Assembly (NCBI RefSeq): GCF_006874425.1
Contig: NZ_VIJZ01000007.1
Location: 62,001-126,000, forward strand
Source: Paenibacillus ottowii
GTDB lineage: Bacteria; Bacillota; Bacilli; Paenibacillales; Paenibacillaceae
Reading direction: 5' to 3'
Length of the DNA stretch: 64,000 nt
Position numbers and translations under genes: made by a program. The first letter of the stretch is position 1. Every line of letters starts with the position of its first letter. Below the pieces are notes generated by a model, which saw only the letters and a program-made list of their open reading frames with translations, ran no database searches and was not told where the DNA came from. This document shows, piece after piece, positions 59,631-64,000 of the stretch.

Positions 59631-59636
59631 TATGAT
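59631..59636 (+). promoter_or_regulatory. Extended -10 promoter before the zinc-ribbon gene
   Basis: TGG precedes TATGAT at 59631-59636; no good -35 is seen. The leader up to ATG 59879 would be about 235 bases. The 309-base gap between helicase and zinc-ribbon genes holds this promoter, a hairpin AATAGGC / GCCTATA near 59730-59757, and a 74-codon in-frame extension of the zinc-ribbon gene (from 59657) that lacks a good ribosome site. Confidence 0.45.
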
Positions 59637-59878
59637 AGAGTTCTAGTCAGCTTGAGTTGATGAAAAGAACAAGACTATGGACTAAAATGGTGCTGAATTA
59701 TGCGGATCTAGAGCTGGAGCGTCAGAACGTTAATAGGCTGACGCCAATGCCTATAGTCTTCAAACAGGCGATAGGACCGCATTCCATTATACAGGAGTTC
59801 GAGGCTTGCCAACAGAAAAAAACTTTGGGATATACGGACGGTACAGTGAAATCCGGCTGGATATGGGAGGAAATGAAG

Positions 59879-60724
59879 ATGAAGCTGATTCAACGTATAA
59901 AGGAAGGCGCTAATCGCGCAACAGAAAAGGCGCAGCATGCTGTCGAGATTAGTAAGATCAATTCACAAATTACAACGATTCAGCAGGAAATGGATGTACA
60001 TTTCTTACGAATGGGTCAAATCTTTTACGAGGGCTACCGGGCATCCGATATGTCCATGGCTGAAACTGAGATGACACAGCTATCCACAGCTTGTGATGAG
60101 CTTCAGGATGAAATTGATGAGCTGCGCAGCAGAATTGCAGAATTAAAAAACGCCCATTTATGTACCTGTGGTGCAGTTGTGCCGATGGATGCAAACTTTT
60201 GCCCCAAATGCGGACGCAAGCTGAATGAAAGGCAGACAGCCTCCAAGCAGGTAGCGGCTGTGCGGGAGGAAGTGCCGGCAGACGCCTATTCTTTTGATCT
60301 GCGCAAGTCAGAGGCAGTGAAGGATGCTGCGCCTGCTTACATGGAGTATGCAGAAGATGAAGTCATCGATCGGCATGAACAGGATGAGCAGCATGAAACG
60401 CATGATCCAACGGGATTAGATCGCAATTACACGGTATCTGATTTTACTCCAGAAGAAAAAGCAGCGTTCGACGAAGAGTGGGAGCGCCGTCGTCAGGAAG
60501 AACTGGAGAAAGAACACCGTCGTCTTGAAGAACTGGAACGTGAGCGCGAGCGTCAAGAGGAGCTGGACGAGCGCATTCGATATTGGAAGGCCAATAATTC
60601 CTTGGGTGAGAAGCCAACAATGACGTCTACACAAATACGCGAAAATGTAAAATGCCAAATCTGCACAGCGGAATTACCTAAAGGCTCCAAATGGTGCCCG
60701 CGCTGTGGAGCTGAACAGATTTGA
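59879..60724 (+). CDS. Coiled-coil protein with two zinc ribbons
   Basis: A 281-residue cytoplasmic protein of unknown function. Residues 1-90 form an alpha-helical coiled coil (INSQITTIQQEMDVHFLRMG; TACDELQDEIDELRSRIAEL), followed by a zinc ribbon with C-x-C...C-x2-C spacing (CTCGAVVPMDANFCPKCGRK, about 96-115). A charged, Glu/Arg-rich helix (about 205-240) leads to a second ribbon at the very end, CQICTAELPKGSKWCPRCGA. ATG 59879 is chosen since GGGAGG is eight bases upstream. The next gene, a TrmB-like regulator, starts about 65 bases after the stop in the same direction (or overlaps it if the TTG at 60721 is used), so the two are probably one transcript. Confidence 0.8.
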   Translation: MKLIQRIKEGANRATEKAQHAVEISKINSQITTIQQEMDVHFLRMGQIFYEGYRASDMSMAETEMTQLSTACDELQDEIDELRSRIAELKNAHLCTCGAVVPMDANFCPKCGRKLNERQTASKQVAAVREEVPADAYSFDLRKSEAVKDAAPAYMEYAEDEVIDRHEQDEQHETHDPTGLDRNYTVSDFTPEEKAAFDEEWERRRQEELEKEHRRLEELERERERQEELDERIRYWKANNSLGEKPTMTSTQIRENVKCQICTAELPKGSKWCPRCGAEQI

Positions 60725-60789
60725 CGCAGCCGAACAGGCTGCCGCAGGGCACAGACATAACGCCGGGCAGCATAGGGGGAACAGAACAT

Positions 60790-61578
60790 ATGGAGCGTTT
60801 GCTGCAACATCTGCGGAATCTGGGTTTTACGGAGATGGAAGCCAAAGTGATGGTCGAGCTTTCGAGACAAAATGCGGCTTCCGGGTATGAAGTGGCTAAG
60901 CGTCTAGGGGCATCGCGTTCCAACGTGTACGCAGCTTTGCAGCGTTTGGCCGGACAGGGATACCTCAGAACCAGCGCGGGAGAGCCTGTACGCTACAGCA
61001 TGCTGCCGCCGGGTGAGCTGACCCGGATAATCGAAGGGCAGATGCGGGCATCCCTGCTGGCGGTGGAGAAGGAAATGCCACGAACAGAACCAACTCAACC
61101 GACCTTTTATAACGTGGAAGGTGACCGGAAGGTACTGGAAAGTCTGACACGTGAGTTGGAGCGAGCCAAGCACGAGATTGTGTTGAATTTGTGGCGCGAG
61201 GAAGCAGAATTGCTGCGAGAAGCGTTGAAAAACGCCGAGAGTCGGGGTGTGCGTCTGCTATGGTCCTGTGACAACGGTGAAAGTATGCTTGAACCGTGGC
61301 TACCCGGTACGTCTGGTACGGAAGTTCAGGAACCGTCAGGGCGCAAGTTTTCTTTTGTTATTGATCGGCGTTGGTGCATGCTGGGGATGCGGGGAGAGAA
61401 TTGCCCGACACAGGCGCTTATAACCGAGCATCCGGTGATGACAGGTTTGCTGCTGGATCATTTTGCTCAGGATCTTATTCTGTATGAGCTGGAGCATGAT
61501 ATGGGCAGCGAGCTGTCGACCCGGTATGGCTGGCGGTATGAAGGCATTATCGGCAAATATATGTCAGCCGGAGAATAG
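60790..61578 (+). CDS. TrmB-like transcriptional regulator
   Basis: A 262-residue regulator with an N-terminal winged helix of the TrmB type (LGFTEMEAKVMVELSRQNAA, then VAKRLGASRSNVYAALQRL, about residues 37-55) and the wing GYLRTSAGEPVRYSMLPPGE. A second domain (about 110-255) matches the phospholipase-D-like/TrmB effector region (EIVLNLWREEAELLREALKN; SRGVRLLWSCDNGESML). TrmB proteins of archaea sense sugars, but bacterial members are mostly uncharacterised. ATG 60790 has GGGGGA about ten bases upstream; TTG 60721, overlapping the previous stop, is the alternative. Confidence 0.83.
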   Translation: MERLLQHLRNLGFTEMEAKVMVELSRQNAASGYEVAKRLGASRSNVYAALQRLAGQGYLRTSAGEPVRYSMLPPGELTRIIEGQMRASLLAVEKEMPRTEPTQPTFYNVEGDRKVLESLTRELERAKHEIVLNLWREEAELLREALKNAESRGVRLLWSCDNGESMLEPWLPGTSGTEVQEPSGRKFSFVIDRRWCMLGMRGENCPTQALITEHPVMTGLLLDHFAQDLILYELEHDMGSELSTRYGWRYEGIIGKYMSAGE

Positions 61579-61586
61579 CATAAAGA

Positions 61587-62219
61587 CTACTGTGAGGGAA
61601 GTTCCATCAGAGCCCGGCATATAGCTGTAATGTAGCCTGCTTTGTGAGGCACGAATTGATCTGGTGTAATCAGGCGGCGAGTTCTTTCCGGGTGCGGCCC
61701 CGACGTAATACCTTGGGCTTCAATAAATGGAATATGGCCTTCAAACAGGGCCAGTGCCTGGTCAAGGTCTGCCTCGTACAGTCCGGCAACTTCTTCCTGC
61801 TGAAGACTGTAGGCTTCCAGGGGCTGTTTGGACAGCAGTCCAAACACCGAGCTGACCTCCCGATCCCAGAAAGAGATGCCCTGGGCGGTGCCTTTACTTT
61901 CATATCGAACGGTCATCAGCGGTGTTAAGGAGGTAAAGGGAACATGAATACCCAGTTCTTCCTCCAGCTCGCGAGCCGCCTGAGACATATCTTCGCCTGA
62001 AGTCAAATGTCCGGCTGCTGTAATATCATAGTATCCGGGAAAGGTGTCCTTTGTATCCTGACGCTGTTGGAATAGCAAGCGGCGACCTGTCGAAGTGTCG
62101 CGTGCCAGCCAGCAGTGAAAGGTATGGTGCCAGTATCCCTCGGCATGTGCTTCTTGTCGGGAGGCCGTACCCAGGGGGTTGTCCTCATCGTCATAGATAT
62201 CCAGAAGCTCGCTAGTCAT
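61587..62219 (-). CDS. NUDIX hydrolase, isopentenyl-diphosphate isomerase-like
   Basis: A 210-residue protein with a complete NUDIX box, GHLTSGEDMSQAARELEEELGI (spacing G-x5-E-x7-REUXEEXGU, about residues 70-91). The N-terminal section (LLDIYDDEDNPLGTASRQEA, then GYWHHTFHCWLA) is typical of the IDI-like group such as E. coli YfcD, which hydrolyse nucleotide or related diphosphates rather than isomerise IPP. The C-terminal extension (about 135-210) is longer than the minimal NUDIX fold. It converges with the TrmB-like gene (eight-base gap) and is divergent from the small unknown gene at 62393. Confidence 0.9.
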   Translation of the reverse strand: MTSELLDIYDDEDNPLGTASRQEAHAEGYWHHTFHCWLARDTSTGRRLLFQQRQDTKDTFPGYYDITAAGHLTSGEDMSQAARELEEELGIHVPFTSLTPLMTVRYESKGTAQGISFWDREVSSVFGLLSKQPLEAYSLQQEEVAGLYEADLDQALALFEGHIPFIEAQGITSGPHPERTRRLITPDQFVPHKAGYITAICRALMELPSQ

Positions 62220-62238
62220 CGTGGTTCCTCCTTATCAT

Positions 62239-62285
62239 AAGCGGAAAATCAAAGTCTACCTTACAGTATAACGTGTTTTCCGCTT
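62239..62285. repeat. Perfect 10-base inverted repeat between divergent genes
   Basis: AAGCGGAAAA (62239-62248) and TTTTCCGCTT (62276-62285) are exact complements separated by 27 bases, in the gap between the NUDIX gene and the 97-residue gene. It could be an operator or the stem of an RNA structure in the NUDIX leader. Confidence 0.7.
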
Positions 62286-62392
62286 CGACGATATGATGGT
62301 CGATGTGGAATGTGGAGTAGTTTTTGGGGTATGCTGGGAACATGGGGATTTGCGCCATAACATAGGTTTATGATGGAAAGGAGCGATTTTAC

Positions 62393-62686
62393 ATGGAATG
62401 TATTGTACATTTCCGAGTTATGCATCCAGAGGAGCCCAAAGAACTGCGCGGGTTGATTATGCTGGAAAGTGGAGGCAAGCCGGGGATTGATCAAATAACA
62501 GATATGTTCAAAAATATGGGCTATGATGTGCGTCCAGACAATCCGGAGGAATTGATTTTTAAACCAGTCGATGCCAGAGCCAACTATACATATATCCGGG
62601 TTATTGAGCTGGATACGGGTGAGGAAGTTTACCATGAAGACAGGGATTTGCGCGCGATTTTGGAAAATTTGCTGAATAAACATTAA
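62393..62686 (+). CDS. Small unknown protein (97 residues)
   Basis: An acidic, soluble-looking 97-residue protein I do not recognise. The sequence alternates short strands and helices: ECIVHFRVMHPEEPKELRGL, GIDQITDMFKNMGYDVRPDN, and a final ELDTGEEVYHEDRDLRAILE. There is no signal, membrane segment or cysteine cluster. GAAAGGAG lies upstream of the ATG with suitable spacing, and codon use is normal, so it is a real gene. A histidine phosphatase gene follows in the same direction with a 73-base gap. Confidence 0.75.
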   Translation: MECIVHFRVMHPEEPKELRGLIMLESGGKPGIDQITDMFKNMGYDVRPDNPEELIFKPVDARANYTYIRVIELDTGEEVYHEDRDLRAILENLLNKH

Positions 62687-62759
62687 TTAAAGATCAGGAG
62701 AGCTAATTGCTGGAATGAGATCAAGCGATCCTGTCGCCATTCTTAGGAACGGAGAACCA

Positions 62760-63464
62760 ATGATGAGATTGTATATTATCCGACATGCAGACCCCGATTA
62801 TCCTAACAATACCATCACGCCAGAGGGACATTTGGAGGCCCAGGCACTGGCCAAACGGCTGTCCAGTCACGGTCTGGACCGTATTTACGTCTCACCCATG
62901 GGACGGGCATTGGATACGATGCGCTACACCGCCGACTCTCTCGGTATGACTTATGAAGTGGAAGACTGGACGCAGGAGCTAGCCCTAAAGCTGGAGGAAA
63001 CTCCATACGGCCGTCTTTCCCATTGGGATTTGCCTGGTGAAGTGATTCGGTCTGAGCTGCCTCTGCCGACTCATGACTCTTGGAAGCAAATATCCTATTA
63101 CCAAGGGACGCAAAGTCCCGAAACCTTCGAGCGGCTGAAGGTTCATTCTGATGAATTTTTGAAGCGGCAAGGCTTTGAACGGGTAGAGGGCAGGTACCGA
63201 ATTTTGAAGCACACGGAAGACAGGGTAGCCGTATTTTGTCATGGCGGCTTCGGGCTAACCTGGCTTGCACATCTGTTGGAACTACCGTTGGCTTTGGTCT
63301 GGTCCGGTTTTTGGATGCCGCCTAGCTCCGTAACTACCATCTTGTTTGATGAACGCTCCAAGGAATGGGCAGTTCCCCGTTGCATTGGCTTCGGTGATGT
63401 CTCCCATCTGTACGCAGAAGGTTTGCCTGTCAGACCGCGGGGAATTATCACTAACTTCAACTAA
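62760..63464 (+). CDS. Histidine phosphatase superfamily protein (phosphoglycerate mutase-like)
   Basis: A 234-residue member of the branch 1 histidine phosphatases. The catalytic signature is IIRHADPDYP near the N-terminus, where the RHG of the family reads RHA, followed by the second Arg in YVSPMGRALDTMRY (about 46) and the C-terminal His in VAVFCHGGFG (about 158). The product acts on a small phosphorylated substrate or protein; which one is unknown. ATG 62760 is preferred, with GGAG eight bases upstream; an earlier ATG at 62715 is in frame but poorly placed. Confidence 0.85.
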   Translation: MMRLYIIRHADPDYPNNTITPEGHLEAQALAKRLSSHGLDRIYVSPMGRALDTMRYTADSLGMTYEVEDWTQELALKLEETPYGRLSHWDLPGEVIRSELPLPTHDSWKQISYYQGTQSPETFERLKVHSDEFLKRQGFERVEGRYRILKHTEDRVAVFCHGGFGLTWLAHLLELPLALVWSGFWMPPSSVTTILFDERSKEWAVPRCIGFGDVSHLYAEGLPVRPRGIITNFN

Positions 63465-63484
63465 TATTTTTTGAGCCATGCTAA

Positions 63485-63520
63485 AAACGGCTTAAGACGA
63501 TACACCGTCTTAAGCCGTTT
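63485..63520. terminator. Bidirectional terminator between the phosphatase and mscL genes
   Basis: AAACGGCTTAAGACG pairs perfectly with CGTCTTAAGCCGTTT around a six-base loop; A and T runs on either side serve both convergent genes. Confidence 0.9.
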
Positions 63521-63547
63521 GTTGTCTTCATAGGAGTGCGGGTTGTG

Positions 63548-64000
63548 TCAGCGTGCTTCAACGAATCCCTCTAGCTTGGAAGTGCAATGTGCGCATCGAG
63601 TAGCAGCTATAGGGATTTCGGACAGGCAATGCGGGCACTCCTTGATCGTTTTTTCCTGAGGAGGCTTTTCCTGCTCTTTGCGCTTCAGCATGTTAATCCC
63701 TTTGACCAGCATGAACACACAGAAGGCCACGATGAGGAAGTCCAGCAGGACATTGATAAACTGACCATAGGCAAGGACCGCAATTCCTGCTTCCTTGGCT
63801 TGCGCTAGAGTTTTGCGTGTACCGTCAGCATTTAGAGGATCAGCGGCTTGTAAAGCTACATATAGGTCTGGGAAATTCATACCGCCCAAGAGTTTACCAA
63901 TCGGAGGCATAATAATATCGTTTACCACAGAAGTGACAATCTTGCCAAACGCTCCACCAATGATAACACCGACCGCGAGGTCAATCACGTTACCCCGTAC
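63548..64000 (-). CDS. mscL: Large-conductance mechanosensitive channel MscL with C-terminal zinc ribbon (5' partial)
   Basis: The frame runs to the window edge; the visible part begins [20 protein letters not shown], so only about 10 residues are missing. It shows both MscL helices, TM1 ([20 protein letters not shown]) with the gate residues and TM2 ([20 protein letters not shown]), separated by a periplasmic loop. The pentameric channel opens under hypo-osmotic shock to release solutes. Instead of ending after the usual short helix (KEQEKPPQE), the protein carries a zinc ribbon, [25 protein letters not shown], with two C-x2-C pairs. It is convergent with the phosphatase gene. Confidence 0.92.
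   Translation of the reverse strand, partial: VRGNVIDLAVGVIIGGAFGKIVTSVVNDIIMPPIGKLLGGMNFPDLYVALQAADPLNADGTRKTLAQAKEAGIAVLAYGQFINVLLDFLIVAFCVFMLVKGINMLKRKEQEKPPQEKTIKECPHCLSEIPIAATRCAHCTSKLEGFVEAR

Overview
The window looks like a chromosomal segment of a Paenibacillus species, probably of the P. polymyxa group. This is inferred from gene content, from strong AGGAGG-type ribosome binding sites with many TTG/GTG starts, from a T-box leader before thrS, and from two YesM/YesN-type two-component systems beside carbohydrate ABC transporters. I see no rRNA, tRNA, CRISPR array, insertion sequence or prophage. Both ends cut genes: an iron-sulfur protein on the left and mscL on the right.

Layout. 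1-6.7 kb: iron-sulfur protein, HD-GYP protein, hybrid-type membrane histidine kinase, HTATIP2-like oxidoreductase, and an ECF sigma/anti-sigma pair. 6.9-11.6 kb: ridA, a TspO-like membrane protein, a bile acid:Na+ symporter-family carrier, an old-yellow-enzyme oxidoreductase and an acetyltransferase. 11.6-18.3 kb: a response regulator/histidine kinase pair divergent from a sugar ABC transporter (two permeases and a binding lipoprotein). 18.4-25.1 kb: a DHFR-like reductase, a WYL regulator, a large SNF2-family helicase with a coupled partner of unknown function, and a VanY-like carboxypeptidase lipoprotein. 25.25-28.0 kb: a four-gene operon of an unknown protein, a Ser/Tyr/Gly-rich lipoprotein, a YjfC/YgiC-like ATP-grasp ligase and a DUF350 membrane protein. 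28.2-34.5 kb: an oxidoreductase and three regulator/exporter units (MarR with a DHA2 pump, TetR with an MFS pump, TetR with a DUF3995 protein), two of which have visible operators.

34.6-40.4 kb holds core genes: T-box-thrS, a small alarmone synthetase, and a luxS-SDR-metQ cluster. 40.4-53.1 kb reads as a galactomannan-use locus: AraC regulator, GH36 alpha-galactosidase, YesM/YesN pair, LplB/LplC/LplA-type ABC transporter and a secreted GH26 mannanase. The secreted mannanase would cut the backbone, the ABC transporter would import oligosaccharides, and the cytoplasmic alpha-galactosidase would remove galactose. The 53.2-53.4 kb region upstream of the mannanase is a decayed copy of the junction between the response-regulator and permease genes at 47.1-47.3 kb, including the promoter.

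53.5-64 kb: acetyltransferase, SMI1/KNR4 protein, SDR, UvrD-like helicase with a cysteine-rich tail, a zinc-ribbon/coiled-coil protein with a TrmB-like regulator, a NUDIX hydrolase, a small unknown protein, a histidine phosphatase, and MscL with a C-terminal zinc ribbon. Three genes (near 25.25, 34.54 and 54.39 kb) seem to begin at codons other than ATG, GTG or TTG. All functions are read from sequence by eye; no database search was run.
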